A stretch of 64,000 nucleotides of DNA from Chthonobacter albigriseus (GCF_013839445.1 NZ_JACDIT010000004.1:124001-188000), one strand, 5' to 3'; shown: positions 54,693-63,930, numbered from the stretch's first letter. Made by a program: numbers and translations. Notes: generated by a model from the sequence alone, not told the origin.

Positions 54693-56420
54693 TCACGGTG
54701 CGGCCGCGTCGTGGATATAGAAACGGAGCGTCCGCTCGCGCATGCCGTTCAAGTTGCGGCCGGTGACGTCGGCCGCCGGAACGGGGCGGACGGCGTTGGC
54801 GGCGGCTGCGACAAGGAAGGCGCCCTCCACGCGGCTGTCGACGATCGCGACCGCGCAGGGCGACGCGGCGAACACCGCCGCACCCTCCTCCGGTGACAGG
54901 AGGCGCAGGTCCGTACCGATGCGGAACACGAGGCTGGGCTCGCCGTAGCCGATCGAGATCCGTACCGGATCGGCGCAGGTGGGAAGCCGTGCGAGCGCCT
55001 CCGCCGCCCGGTCGGAAAGCCAGATGCTGCCCGCCGCCGGCAGCACGATCACGTGCGCCAGCGCCGCCATCAGTCCGCCGGCGATCACGGTCGCCGGGAT
55101 CGCGAGCTTGATCCGGCCGCTCGCCGCCAGCCGCCACGCGACGATCGAGGCGGCACCGGCGATCACCGCACCGGCGAGGCCGACCGGATCGGCGCGCCCC
55201 TCGTAGAACACGAAGGCGCCCGGCAGCGCGACGGCCAGCAGCACGCCGGCGACCGCCAGCCAAGCGAAGGACGCGCGCCGCCACCAGCCCCTGGCCGCCA
55301 CAGCCCCGACCGACACGGCGAACCCTGCGGCGATAGCGAGCGCCGGCAGCAGCGGCAGCACGTAGTGTGGAAGCTTGGTGGGCGCGAGTTCGAACAGCAC
55401 CCAGCTCGGCAGCGCCCAGGCGATCAGGAAGCGACCGGCCGGGGTGGCGCGCGCACCGATCAACCAGGCAATACCGGCGGGGATGAAGGCGACCGCGGGC
55501 CAGAAGGTGACGATGGATACCAGGAGATACATGCCCGGCGGCGCCCCGTGGCTCTCCTGCCCGGCGGCGATCTTGCCAAGGAAGTCGGTGCCGATCGCCT
55601 CGCGGAAGAAGGCCCCCTCCGAAACGATCCCGATCGCGACGAACCACGGCAGCACCAGCGCGAGCATCACCGGCAGGCCGACAAGCGGCCGCAGCGCCAG
55701 CAGCACGGATACGGACCGTTCCAGGATCATCAGCAGCGCCAGCGTCGTTCCGCAGACGAGCAGGATCACCGGCCCCTTCACCAGCACGCCGAGGCCTACC
55801 GCCCCGAAGAACACCAGCGACCGCCAGAGCTTTCGCGCCCGCGCCCCATCCATCCACGCCGACGCGAGCGCCAACTGGGCCGCGAGGACGGTTGCCAGCA
55901 GCACGGCGTCGGTCTTTGCCAACCGGGCTTCCACGCCGAGGAGGATCGTCGCGGAGAAGAGGAGCGCACCCACCAGTCCGACGGTCGGGCCGCCGAGGAC
56001 CACGCCGATGCCGTAGGCTAGGAGCACGGCGACGACAGCCGCGACCAGCGACGGGATTCGGTAGACCGTGAGCGGCGCGTCCGCGCCCTGCCCGCTCGCC
56101 GTGACGGCCAGCCCCTGGAGCCAGTAGATGCCGATCGGCTTCTTGTAGCGCGGCTCCTCCTGCAGGCGGATGTCGAGCCAGTCGCCGGTCTCCACCATCT
56201 GCCGGGTCGCCTGGACGAAGCGGGCCTCGTCCCGGTCCGTCAGCGGCAGCCGGTCAAGTCCCGGCGCGAGAACCAGAAGCGCGACAACGGCAAGCACGGC
56301 GAGATCGATTACGATTCGCGCGATCCGCGTCGCGGACGGACGCCTTGGGGCGGTCGGTGCCGACGCCGGAGCCGGTGCCGCACTCGCCTCGGGTGCCGTT
56401 TCGCTTTGGAGAGTGCTCAT
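54693..56420 (-). CDS. ArnT-like polyprenyl-phosphate-sugar-dependent glycosyltransferase
   Basis: A 575-residue polytopic membrane protein of the GT39/GT83 (ArnT/PMT-like) group. After a proline/alanine-rich lead comes LVLAPGLDRLPLTDRDEARF, with the conserved Asp-Glu of the first periplasmic loop, and YKKPIGIYWLQ. About eleven helices follow. It would move a sugar from a lipid carrier to lipid A or another acceptor at the periplasmic face. With the GT2 and LAB_N genes downstream it forms a complete load-and-transfer set, comparable to aminoarabinose or rhizobial galacturonic-acid addition. The sugar is unknown. Confidence 0.88.
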   Translation of the reverse strand: MSTLQSETAPEASAAPAPASAPTAPRRPSATRIARIVIDLAVLAVVALLVLAPGLDRLPLTDRDEARFVQATRQMVETGDWLDIRLQEEPRYKKPIGIYWLQGLAVTASGQGADAPLTVYRIPSLVAAVVAVLLAYGIGVVLGGPTVGLVGALLFSATILLGVEARLAKTDAVLLATVLAAQLALASAWMDGARARKLWRSLVFFGAVGLGVLVKGPVILLVCGTTLALLMILERSVSVLLALRPLVGLPVMLALVLPWFVAIGIVSEGAFFREAIGTDFLGKIAAGQESHGAPPGMYLLVSIVTFWPAVAFIPAGIAWLIGARATPAGRFLIAWALPSWVLFELAPTKLPHYVLPLLPALAIAAGFAVSVGAVAARGWWRRASFAWLAVAGVLLAVALPGAFVFYEGRADPVGLAGAVIAGAASIVAWRLAASGRIKLAIPATVIAGGLMAALAHVIVLPAAGSIWLSDRAAEALARLPTCADPVRISIGYGEPSLVFRIGTDLRLLSPEEGAAVFAASPCAVAIVDSRVEGAFLVAAAANAVRPVPAADVTGRNLNGMRERTLRFYIHDAAAP

Positions 56421-56596
56421 CGTGTCCCGGATCCGCCACCGGCCTAAAAAAGATCCCGAAAAGCGATTTTCCGCCATCTCGGGCCTTGCCGGCCACCTTC
56501 CTTACAGAATCGGGTTCTATTGGAGAAGCTCTGGCATCGGCAGAGCCGAAACAGTTCCCCCAAATCGTGTTTTCTGGATGGAGAGGGCCCAACCGG

Positions 56597-58435
56597 ATGG
56601 AAGAGATTGCGAGTGCGAACTTCGGCCTGGCCTTCGGCGCCATGCTCGTGCTCGGCGGCATTCTCTCCTCGCTGGTCGCTTCCCGCTTCGGAACCCCGTT
56701 GCTGCTCGTCTTCTTGATCATCGGCATGCTGGCCGGCGAGGACGGGCCGGGCGGGATCGTCTTCGACAATTACCAGGCGACCTATCTGATCGGCTCCTGC
56801 GCGCTCGCCATCATCCTGTTCGACGGCGGCCTGCGGACGCGTCTGTCCGTGGTGCGTGACGCCCTCGCGCCGGCGCTGACGCTGGCGACAGTCGGCGTGG
56901 CGCTGACGGCAACCATCGTCGGCGCCTTCACCGTGCTCGCCTTTTCCCGCAGTTGGACCGAAGGCCTGCTTCTGGGCGCGATCGTCGCCTCCACCGACGC
57001 CGCCGCGGTGTTTTTCCTGATGAAGACCGGCGGCCTGCAATTGCGTCACCCCATCGGTCCGATGCTGGAGATCGAATCTGGCTCCAACGACCCGATCGCC
57101 GTGTTCCTGACGCTGGTGATCACCCAATTCGCCGTCGCCGCCGGCGACCACTCCGCCCTGGAGATCGCCGCAACGCTGCTGCGGCAGGCCGTGTTGGGCG
57201 CCGCGCTGGGACTTGCCGCCGGCTTCCTGTCGGTGACGCTCCTCAACCGGCTGAACCTGCTCAACGGCCTTCATCCGCTGATGGTCATCGCCGTCGCCAT
57301 TGCGGTGTTCGGCATCACCGCACTGCTCGACGGATCCGGCTTCCTGGCGGTCTACATCGCCGGGCTGGTGGTCGGAAACCGGCCTGTCCGGGCTTTTCCT
57401 TCGATCGTGGCCTTCCACGACACCGCGACCTGGCTCTGCCAGATCGTCATGTTCCTGGTCCTCGGCCTGCTCGTGACCCCGACGACGCTGGTCGACTACG
57501 TCGTCCCGGGCCTGATCATCGCCACCTTCCTGATCGTGGTGGGGCGTCCGGCGGCGGTCTACCTCTGCCTGCGCCCCTTCGGCTTCTCCGCCCGCGAGAT
57601 TACCTTCGTCTCCTGGGTGGGTCTGCGCGGCGCGGTGTCGATCTTCCTGGCCGCGATCCCCACGCTTGCGGGCGTGGACGGCGCGGAGGTCTACTTCAAC
57701 GTCGCCTTCTTCGTGGTGATGGTGTCGCTCGTCGTCCAGGGCTGGACCATCGCGCCCGTCGCCCGCGGCCTCGGCATGGCGCTGCGCCGACCCGCGGCGG
57801 CAACCAACCGCATCGAGATCGACCTGCCCGGCCAGAGCGAGAAGGAACTCGTCGGCTATCCCATCGTAGCCGACAGCTTCATCACCCTTCGACCCTCGGC
57901 CGTGCCCGGTTGGCTCAGGCCTGTGCTTGTCGTGCGCGAGGGAGAGGTGCGCAATGCCACCGAAGTCGGCGCGCTGAGAACCGGCGACTACGCCTATTTT
58001 CTCGTTTCCAACGACCGGGTCACCCGCCTGGACCGCCTGTTCGCCCCGCTGCCGCCCGATGCGGTCAACGCGGCGCGACAGCTCGTCTTCGGTGAATTCC
58101 CGATTGCAGCGGATGCCCCGATCGGCGAAGTCGCCGCCTTCTACGGCCTGGAGGTTCCTGATCCGCTGAAGGACACCACCGTCGCGCAGGCTTTCCGCCT
58201 TCGCCACGGCGGCAAGTTGCGCGCCGGCAGCCGCATCGATCTCGGTCCCTGGGCGGCCATCGTCGCACGCACCGTCGAGGAGGGCGAGGTGGTGCGGGCC
58301 GGCCTTCGCATCGACGAGGTGATCGATCTCGGCCCGAACCGCCCACCCGTCACGGTCGGGCGGCTCGGCACCTACATCGACGCGCTTGCCGCGCGCTTCG
58401 GCGGCGCGCCGACCTCGAAACGCGACGCGGAATAA
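56597..58435 (+). CDS. Potassium/proton antiporter (NhaP2/CvrA type)
   Basis: A 612-residue CPA1 antiporter. About twelve helices occupy residues 1-400 with the ion-site sequence ASTDAAAVFFLM and SGSNDPIAVFLTLV. The cytoplasmic tail carries a TrkA-C-like domain (about 420-480) and a CorC-like domain at the end, as in NhaP2. It exchanges K+ for H+ at the inner membrane. The ATG at 56597 has GAGAGGG upstream. Longer forms of the frame overlap the promoter of the divergent ArnT-like gene and are unlikely. Confidence 0.92.
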   Translation: MEEIASANFGLAFGAMLVLGGILSSLVASRFGTPLLLVFLIIGMLAGEDGPGGIVFDNYQATYLIGSCALAIILFDGGLRTRLSVVRDALAPALTLATVGVALTATIVGAFTVLAFSRSWTEGLLLGAIVASTDAAAVFFLMKTGGLQLRHPIGPMLEIESGSNDPIAVFLTLVITQFAVAAGDHSALEIAATLLRQAVLGAALGLAAGFLSVTLLNRLNLLNGLHPLMVIAVAIAVFGITALLDGSGFLAVYIAGLVVGNRPVRAFPSIVAFHDTATWLCQIVMFLVLGLLVTPTTLVDYVVPGLIIATFLIVVGRPAAVYLCLRPFGFSAREITFVSWVGLRGAVSIFLAAIPTLAGVDGAEVYFNVAFFVVMVSLVVQGWTIAPVARGLGMALRRPAAATNRIEIDLPGQSEKELVGYPIVADSFITLRPSAVPGWLRPVLVVREGEVRNATEVGALRTGDYAYFLVSNDRVTRLDRLFAPLPPDAVNAARQLVFGEFPIAADAPIGEVAAFYGLEVPDPLKDTTVAQAFRLRHGGKLRAGSRIDLGPWAAIVARTVEEGEVVRAGLRIDEVIDLGPNRPPVTVGRLGTYIDALAARFGGAPTSKRDAE

Positions 58436-58520
58436 ATCCCGCCCGCGATCCGTTCTACCTACAGGCCTTCGCGGGCTCGTCGATCGGTCGCCGATCGGCT
58501 TCATTGACAGGACCAGACTT

Positions 58521-58575
58521 AGGGCAGCGATCTTCTTGCAGTTGCAAGCAAGAACCCGCTGCCCTTTCTTTTTTT
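58521..58575 (+). terminator. Terminator after the antiporter gene
   Basis: AGGGCAGCG (58521-58529) pairs with CGCTGCCCT (58557-58565), enclosing a second stem TTCTTGC/GCAAGAA (58533-58539 / 58548-58554), and a long T run follows. It is 85 bp after the antiporter stop. The rest of the 317-bp gap (58436-58752) is AT-richer at 58570-58640 and should contain the promoter for the secreted-protein genes. Confidence 0.8.
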
Positions 58576-58752
58576 AAATCGATAACGCGAAACGTAAGCG
58601 TGAACGACGAATAACCCTGAATATCATTCTAGTGGAACCGACAGCAACATAGCGCCGTTTCATGCTCACCGGAAGGCAAGACGGGTTTCGCATCAATCGA
58701 GATCGGAAATACGTCTATCCGGATACTCCAGAGGTAAACACCGGAGGAAAGC

Positions 58753-59331
58753 ATGAACATGATGCGGATGAAATCGATGGCCCTTGCAGCGGCTCTTCTG
58801 GCCGGAACGGCCGGCATCTCCCACGCCCAGTCCAGCACGACCGTCGGCACCGGCGGATCCACGGCGGGAACGACCGACTGCCCTGCGGGCAGCACCGACT
58901 GCGCGGGCACCGGCTCCTCCTCCACCATCGGCACGGGCGGCTCCTCGGCCGGCTCTGCGGATGGCGGCAGCGCCACCACGCTCGGCACAGGCGGCTCCTC
59001 GGCCGGCGGCGGCTCCACGAGTTCTACGATCGGCGTGGGCGGGTCGGCCGCAGGTAGCGGCGACGGCGGATCGGCCACGACGCTCGGCACCGGCGGCTCG
59101 TCCGCAGGTGGCGGCGCGACCGGCTCGACGATCGGCACCGGCGGGTCGGCCGCGGGCACCGGCGACGGCGGTTCGGCCACGACGCTCGGCACCGGTGGCT
59201 CGTCGGCCGGCAGCGGCGCGACCGGCTCGACCGTCGGGACCGGCGCTTCGTCGGCCGCCCAGGACGATACGTCGAACCGCGACTGTCCTCCTGGCCAGGC
59301 CAAGAAAAACGGCGGCAAGTGCAGCAACTAA
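58753..59331 (+). CDS. Secreted Gly/Ser/Thr-rich protein with 34-residue repeats
   Basis: A 192-residue protein not assigned to a known family. A signal peptide (MKSMALAAALLAGTAGISHAQ region, cleavage near residue 26) is followed by three tandem 34-residue repeats at 71-104, 105-138 and 139-172, each starting GGSATTLGTGGSSAG. A partial unit precedes them. The C-terminus CPPGQAKKNGGKC resembles the CPPGxAKK motif of some small exported proteins. Low complexity with regular Gly/Ser/Thr suggests a beta-solenoid or extended surface fibre. GGAGG lies before the ATG. Two similar genes follow on the same strand. Confidence 0.78.
   Translation: MNMMRMKSMALAAALLAGTAGISHAQSSTTVGTGGSTAGTTDCPAGSTDCAGTGSSSTIGTGGSSAGSADGGSATTLGTGGSSAGGGSTSSTIGVGGSAAGSGDGGSATTLGTGGSSAGGGATGSTIGTGGSAAGTGDGGSATTLGTGGSSAGSGATGSTVGTGASSAAQDDTSNRDCPPGQAKKNGGKCSN
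58963..59268 (+). repeat. Three tandem 102-bp repeats within the secreted protein gene
   Basis: Units at 58963-59064, 59065-59166 and 59167-59268 are equal in length and encode the 34-residue repeats. The first two units are most alike; the third diverges at its end (GASSAAQDD). Equal unit length suggests expansion by unequal crossing-over or slippage, so copy number may vary between strains. Confidence 0.85.
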
Positions 59332-59345
59332 ACCGGCTGTCTGAG

Positions 59346-59381
59346 GAGCCGGCGCCGGCCGCAAAGGTCGGCGCCGGGCTC
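59346..59381 (+). other. GC-rich hairpin between the first two secreted-protein genes
   Basis: GAGCCGGCGCCGGCC (59346-59360) can pair with the sequence at 59366-59381 to give a long, nearly continuous stem with a short loop. No T run follows and the next gene starts 14 bp later, so it is more likely an mRNA stabiliser or attenuator than a terminator. Confidence 0.5.
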
Positions 59382-59395
59382 CCGAAGGAGACGTC

Positions 59396-59782
59396 ATGCG
59401 CCCCCTCTACACGCTCTTCCTGACGGGAAGCTATTTCGCCGTGTCCGTCCTGTCCTACTCGCAGGTCGCCGCCACGGAGGAGCCGCTCCCCAAGCGCAAG
59501 CCCTGCGTCGTCATCGAGCGAGGCGACAGGGCCGCGACCACCACCGGCCCGGCCGGGACCACCGGCAGCGTGACCAGCAGCGTCACCATGGGCGGCGGGT
59601 CCGGTTCGGCCAGTACCACGATCGGCGGCGGCAGCAGTTCGTCGGTCACCAGGTCAGGCAGCGGCGTCACGGTCCGTTCGCACGGCGGCAGCGGAACCAG
59701 CGCCTCGGTCGCCGCGTCCAGCGACGGGACGAGCGCTGCGGCCGGTTCGGGCGACGATTGCGTGATCACCCACCAGGAGTGA
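59396..59782 (+). CDS. Secreted Ser/Gly/Thr-rich protein
   Basis: A 128-residue protein of unknown family. The N-terminus (LYTLFLTGSYFAVSVLSYSQVAA, given only as its first part LYTLFLTGSYFAVSVLSY) looks like a signal peptide. Two Cys (KPCVVIERGD near the start and DDCVITHQE at the end) flank a low-complexity Ser/Gly/Thr core such as TTIGGGSSSSVT. It is probably periplasmic or exported with the neighbouring proteins, with which it shares composition and a conserved TT(I/L/V)G motif. The ATG has AAGGAG upstream. Confidence 0.7.
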   Translation: MRPLYTLFLTGSYFAVSVLSYSQVAATEEPLPKRKPCVVIERGDRAATTTGPAGTTGSVTSSVTMGGGSGSASTTIGGGSSSSVTRSGSGVTVRSHGGSGTSASVAASSDGTSAAAGSGDDCVITHQE

Positions 59783-59792
59783 GAAGACGGAT

Positions 59793-60290
59793 ATGAAGAC
59801 CCTTCTGTTTGCAACCGCGCTGGCCACGGGTCTGCTCCTGACGGACGCCGCTTGGGCTGAGGACCAGCCCGCCTGCGACGGCGCCGCCTCGATCGGCTCC
59901 GGCGGCAGCGCATCGGCCGGCGGCACGTCCGCCACCACGCTCGGAACCGGCGCGGCCTGCGATACCGGCGAAGGCACCAACGCCACCGTCGGAACCGGCG
60001 GATCGGCAGCGGCAGCGGACGGATCGGCGAACAGCCGTTCGAAGGTGAACGCCAACGACAACTCCCTGAACGCCAAGTCGCAGGCCATGGCCAAGGACGG
60101 CGGGACCTGGAGCAAGTCGAAGACCCAGACCAAGATCCGCCAGGGCGAGGACCTGGCAAGCCGCACCAAGTCGATGTCGCACGTCCCCGGCGAGAAACCG
60201 GTGAAGAGCACGACAGGCGTCGACTCGGAGGTGCCGACATCCGGCGAGGCGACCGGCGCGACCTGCGATCCCGCGACGACGGCATGCTGA
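59793..60290 (+). CDS. Secreted Gly/Ser/Thr-rich protein
   Basis: A 165-residue protein of unknown family. A signal peptide (MKTLLFATALATGLLLTDAA) ends near AWA-ED. The first half has SATTLGTGAACDTG and NATVGTGGSAAA, the same motif as in the first protein of this set; the second half is more charged (SKSKTQTKIRQGEDLASRTK). Four Cys suggest disulfides. It begins 10 bp after the preceding gene, so the three form a likely operon. A hairpin without a T run follows at about 60313-60341. Confidence 0.7.
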   Translation: MKTLLFATALATGLLLTDAAWAEDQPACDGAASIGSGGSASAGGTSATTLGTGAACDTGEGTNATVGTGGSAAAADGSANSRSKVNANDNSLNAKSQAMAKDGGTWSKSKTQTKIRQGEDLASRTKSMSHVPGEKPVKSTTGVDSEVPTSGEATGATCDPATTAC

Positions 60291-60476
60291 AGAGACGGTT
60301 GGGGTGCTCCAAGGGGCGGGCCGGCAGGCCTTCCCCTGGAGTATAGGTGATCGACCGGATGCCTGAAGCCTGATTTCTGCAGGTTTTCGGACTGTCGGTG
60401 GCCCGTCGCGGTCGGCTACGGTGGGACCAGCATCGCCGCATCAAGACGGCAGCCACCGCCACCTCAAGGTCCCCCG

Positions 60477-62180
60477 ATGACCGCGCCACTGCGCCCGACC
60501 ACGCCGCCGCCCTCTGCCGGGCCGGACTTCGCTCAACTCTTCACCCCGAAGCTCGTGACGACTCTGCGCGAGGGCTACTCGCTTGAGACCCTCCGTGCCG
60601 ACGCAGTCGCCGGCCTGACGGTGGCAATCGTGGCACTGCCGCTCGCCATGGCCATCGCCATCGCCTCCGGTACGACACCGGACCGCGGCCTGTTCACGGC
60701 GATCGTCGGCGGCTTCCTGATCTCCGCGCTCGGCGGAAGCCGATACCAGATCGGCGGGCCGACCGCGGCCTTCATCGTGGTCGTCTTCGGGGTGATCGAG
60801 CGCCATGGCCTCGAAGGGCTGGTCGTAGCCACCCTGATGGCTGGAGCAATCCTGGTCGTCGTGGGTTTCCTGCGGCTCGGCACCTACATCAAGTACATCC
60901 CGTACCCTGTGGTGACGGGCTTCACGGCTGGCATCGCCGTTTCGATCGCCGCAAGCCAGGTCAAGGAAGCGCTGGGGCTGGACGCCGCCATGCCCGGCGA
61001 CTTTCTGGAGAAGATGCGGACCATCGCTGACCACATCGGCGAGACGCGACCCTCGACGGTGGCGGTCACCATTGTGGCCTTGGTCGTCATCCTCGGGCTT
61101 CGCCGTTGGCGCCCGTCCTGGCCGGGATTCCTGATTGCCGTCGCCGGCGCGTCGGTAGCGGTCTGGGCGCTCGGTCTCGACGCGGCTACCATCGGCTCCC
61201 GCTTCGGCGGTGTTCCGTCCACCCTCCCCGCCCCGTCGCTTCCGCCGCTCGACTGGGACCTGATCCGGGCCGTGACGCCGGATGCGCTTACCATCGCGCT
61301 TCTCGCCGGCATCGAAAGCCTGCTGTCTGCGGTGGTGGCCGACGTCATGACTGGACGGCGCCACCGGTCCAACTGCGAACTGGTCGCGCAAGGCATCGCC
61401 AACATCGCCTCAGCGCTGTTCGGCGGCATTTCGGCGACCGGCGCCATCGCCCGCACGGCCACCAACATCCGCTCCGGCGGGCGCACGCCGGTCGCCGGCA
61501 TGCTGCACGCCGTGTTCCTCTTGCTGTTCATGGCGGTGGCCGCCCCGCTGCTTGGCTACGTGCCGCTGGCCGCGCTCTCGGCGATCCTGCTGATCGTGGC
61601 CTGGAACATTTCCGAGCTGCACCACATCCGCCACATCCTGACCACCGCCTCGATCGGCGACCGCTTCGTGCTCGTCGGCACATTCGTGCTGACCGTCGCC
61701 GTGGATCTGACGGTGGGCATCGAGTTCGGCGTGGTGACGGCCGCGATCCTCTTCATGCATCGCATGGCGGAGGCGGTGGAGATCGAAACCCACGACAAGC
61801 TGATCGAGGACGACCAGGCGGACGAGCACAGGGCGAAGGATCCGAATGCGGGCATCCCCTCCGACGTCGTGGTCTATCGGATCAGCGGTCCGTTCTTCTT
61901 CGGTGCCACGCAGCGGGTGACGTCCATCCTGGAGCGGATCGGCAAGCCGCCGCGTGTACTTATTCTCGACCTCGCGGCCGTTCCGTTCATCGATTCGACC
62001 GCTGGTGCCTCGTTGCACAGCTTCGTCGGCAAGGCCCGCGGTCAAGGCACGCAGCTGGTGCTGGCGGGCGCACGTCCGCACGTGCGCGCCGACTTGATCC
62101 GCATCGGCATCGCCGAACCGACGATCAGCCTCGTGGACAAGCTGGAGACGGCGCTGGCCGCCGAACGCGGTCGCGCCTGA
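60477..62180 (+). CDS. SulP family inorganic anion transporter
   Basis: A 567-residue SLC26/SulP transporter. The membrane domain starts AVAGLTVAIVALPLAMAIAI, contains the conserved GGSRYQIGGPTAAFIV, and ends near residue 420. A STAS domain follows (about 455-560) with VLILDLAAVPFIDSTAGASL. Substrates in the family include sulfate, bicarbonate and dicarboxylates; specificity cannot be read here. It ends right at the convergent phosphatidylcholine synthase gene with no gap. Confidence 0.94.
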   Translation: MTAPLRPTTPPPSAGPDFAQLFTPKLVTTLREGYSLETLRADAVAGLTVAIVALPLAMAIAIASGTTPDRGLFTAIVGGFLISALGGSRYQIGGPTAAFIVVVFGVIERHGLEGLVVATLMAGAILVVVGFLRLGTYIKYIPYPVVTGFTAGIAVSIAASQVKEALGLDAAMPGDFLEKMRTIADHIGETRPSTVAVTIVALVVILGLRRWRPSWPGFLIAVAGASVAVWALGLDAATIGSRFGGVPSTLPAPSLPPLDWDLIRAVTPDALTIALLAGIESLLSAVVADVMTGRRHRSNCELVAQGIANIASALFGGISATGAIARTATNIRSGGRTPVAGMLHAVFLLLFMAVAAPLLGYVPLAALSAILLIVAWNISELHHIRHILTTASIGDRFVLVGTFVLTVAVDLTVGIEFGVVTAAILFMHRMAEAVEIETHDKLIEDDQADEHRAKDPNAGIPSDVVVYRISGPFFFGATQRVTSILERIGKPPRVLILDLAAVPFIDSTAGASLHSFVGKARGQGTQLVLAGARPHVRADLIRIGIAEPTISLVDKLETALAAERGRA

Positions 62181-62903
62181 TCAATCGAGAGCGTCGAGCG
62201 CTTGCTGGACGGCGCCGACCGTGGAGAGGTAGAGGCTCGTCAGGAGCAGCCCGATCTCGAAGCCCGGCGGAGGGTTGAGGCCGGAGGCAAGAGCCACGCC
62301 GGCGCAGACGAACCAGCCCGCCGTGACGGCGAGCGTAAGCGGACGCCACTTCTCGACCCGGACCGGGTGCACGAAGGCCACCGGCATGAACGTGAGGACG
62401 GAGAGCGCCAGGGTGATGCCGATCACCATCCAGTCGTCGGGCCGGAATACGAACAGCACGAAGGCCACCGCGTTCCAGACCACCGGAAAACCGCGAAAGG
62501 CGTTGTTCTTCATCTTCATGCGGGTGTCCGCGTAGTACATCGCGGAGGTGAACACGATGGCCCCGGCGATCGCGAGCGCGACGGGCGTCGATGTCACGAA
62601 GCCGCCGAAGGCGATCGCGAAGGCCGGCAGGAAGACGTAGGTGACGTAGTCGACCACCGTGTCGAGCGCGGCGCCCGAGAAGGTCGGCAATCGCCGCTCC
62701 ACCTCGAACTTGCGCGCGATCGGACCGTCGACCCCGTCGACGATCAGCGCGATGCCGAGCCACGCGAAGAATTCGGTCCAGTCGAGCCGGTAGGCTGCGA
62801 AGGCCGCGAGCATCGCCAGCACGATGCCGGACGCCGTGAAGGCATGCACGGCAAGGGCGATCAGGGCGTTCTGGTGTTTTGACACGAGCGTCAGGTTCGC
62901 CAC
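62181..62903 (-). CDS. pcs: Phosphatidylcholine synthase
   Basis: A CDP-alcohol phosphatidyltransferase of about 240 residues. The motif D-G-x2-A-R-x8-G-x3-D-x3-D is complete (DGPIARKFEVERRLPTFSG then AALDTVVD). The YYADTRMKMKNNAFRGFPVV segment and about eight helices match Pcs, which makes phosphatidylcholine directly from CDP-diacylglycerol and choline. The start is uncertain: GTG 62903 with GGAG 7 nt upstream is preferred; GTG 62885 and GTG 62954 are alternatives. Direct use of choline fits an organism that imports quaternary amines. Confidence 0.9.
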   Translation of the reverse strand: MANLTLVSKHQNALIALAVHAFTASGIVLAMLAAFAAYRLDWTEFFAWLGIALIVDGVDGPIARKFEVERRLPTFSGAALDTVVDYVTYVFLPAFAIAFGGFVTSTPVALAIAGAIVFTSAMYYADTRMKMKNNAFRGFPVVWNAVAFVLFVFRPDDWMVIGITLALSVLTFMPVAFVHPVRVEKWRPLTLAVTAGWFVCAGVALASGLNPPPGFEIGLLLTSLYLSTVGAVQQALDALD

Positions 62904-63051
62904 GAACACACTCCGATCGACATGCTGGCCGGGGGCCGAAACGAACCTCCCCACGGCAATTCAGGAACGGGCGCGACCGAAGGGTTGAGAAGACTGACCT
63001 GTTCCAACCGCCGTCTCCCGTCTGCGCCGTGTTTATCAGTAGCTCTATAGA

Positions 63052-63930
63052 TTAGCCGATAAAGGGTCCTGTCGCCAAGGCGAGGCCTGCAACAAGCAGC
63101 AATACGCCGATGATCCGTGTCAGGAAAAAGCCGCTCGCCAGCTTCTCCCACCCCATCAAAGCGCCGAAAAACGCCATCGCCACCAGATTCATCAGCCCCG
63201 CCGCGAACATCACCGCCATCAACGCCCAGCAGCATCCGAGGCAGGCGAGCCCCTCCTCGACCCCGATTCTGAGCGCCGTGAACGGACCCTCGTCAACGGT
63301 GTCGGCCGCATGCGGGTTCCGGCAGCGGACGAGGCATGCGGCTTTCAGCGGCGTGAACTGGTAGATGCCGGCCGCCACCAGGATGGAAGCCGAAAGGGCA
63401 ATTCCCGCCGGCGCCATGTGTGGGCTGAGAGCGCCGGCCGCGGTCATCCCCGCCTGCACCGCGGTGGCGAGCACCGCAATCCCGAGCCAGACCGCTGTAT
63501 AGCCCGCCATCACCCAGACCGCCCCGCCCCGGACCGCCCGCGAATAGGCGAGAAATGTCGGTGCAGCGGTCGGCAGCATCATGGCGAAGACCATCGCAGC
63601 CCACATGGCGAAGACCAAGGCGACGTCCCAGACGCCCCAGGCAACGGGAGCGGGCATCAGCGCGCCGTGCTCGCCGATCGCCAGCGCCGGGAACCGCATC
63701 GCGATCGCATCGATGAGCGGCGCGAGCGCCCGCATGCCGAAGCCGGCGTCGATCGCCCGGCCACCGCCAGCAACCGCGAGGATCAGGTAGCCCCAGCCGA
63801 TCGCCGCCAGCACCGCGACCGCGAGGATGGTTGCGGACCGCCAGTTCCGGCCGAGCGCTTCGACCAGCGCGTTGCGAGTTCCGACCCGGCTGCCGGCCGG
63901 ATCCGGGAAGGACACAGAAGGATCCGTCAT
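63052..63930 (-). CDS. DUF2182 integral membrane protein
   Basis: A 292-residue membrane protein with about seven helices. The family features are MWAAMVFAMMLPTAAPTFLA, YQFTPLKAACLVRCRNP and EGLACLGCCWALMAVMFAAG with clustered Cys/Met that may bind metal. DUF2182 proteins are predicted metal-binding membrane proteins of unknown role and are commonly paired with a DUF1326 gene. The ATG at 63930 is preferred. An open frame ends by a 4-bp overlap with it (63927 onward) and runs off the window edge, so an upstream partner gene is possible but too short here to identify. Confidence 0.85.
   Translation of the reverse strand: MTDPSVSFPDPAGSRVGTRNALVEALGRNWRSATILAVAVLAAIGWGYLILAVAGGGRAIDAGFGMRALAPLIDAIAMRFPALAIGEHGALMPAPVAWGVWDVALVFAMWAAMVFAMMLPTAAPTFLAYSRAVRGGAVWVMAGYTAVWLGIAVLATAVQAGMTAAGALSPHMAPAGIALSASILVAAGIYQFTPLKAACLVRCRNPHAADTVDEGPFTALRIGVEEGLACLGCCWALMAVMFAAGLMNLVAMAFFGALMGWEKLASGFFLTRIIGVLLLVAGLALATGPFIG

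Noticed and set aside
56444-58504. A 686-codon minus-strand open frame opposite the antiporter
   Set aside because: Antisense to a clear CPA1 antiporter; Arg/Gln/Asp/Gly-rich shadow composition.
58784-59344. Alternative-frame proteins within the secreted repeat genes on both strands
   Set aside because: The DNA repeats open several frames at once; only the annotated frame has a signal peptide, a ribosome-binding site and a motif shared with the two neighbouring genes.
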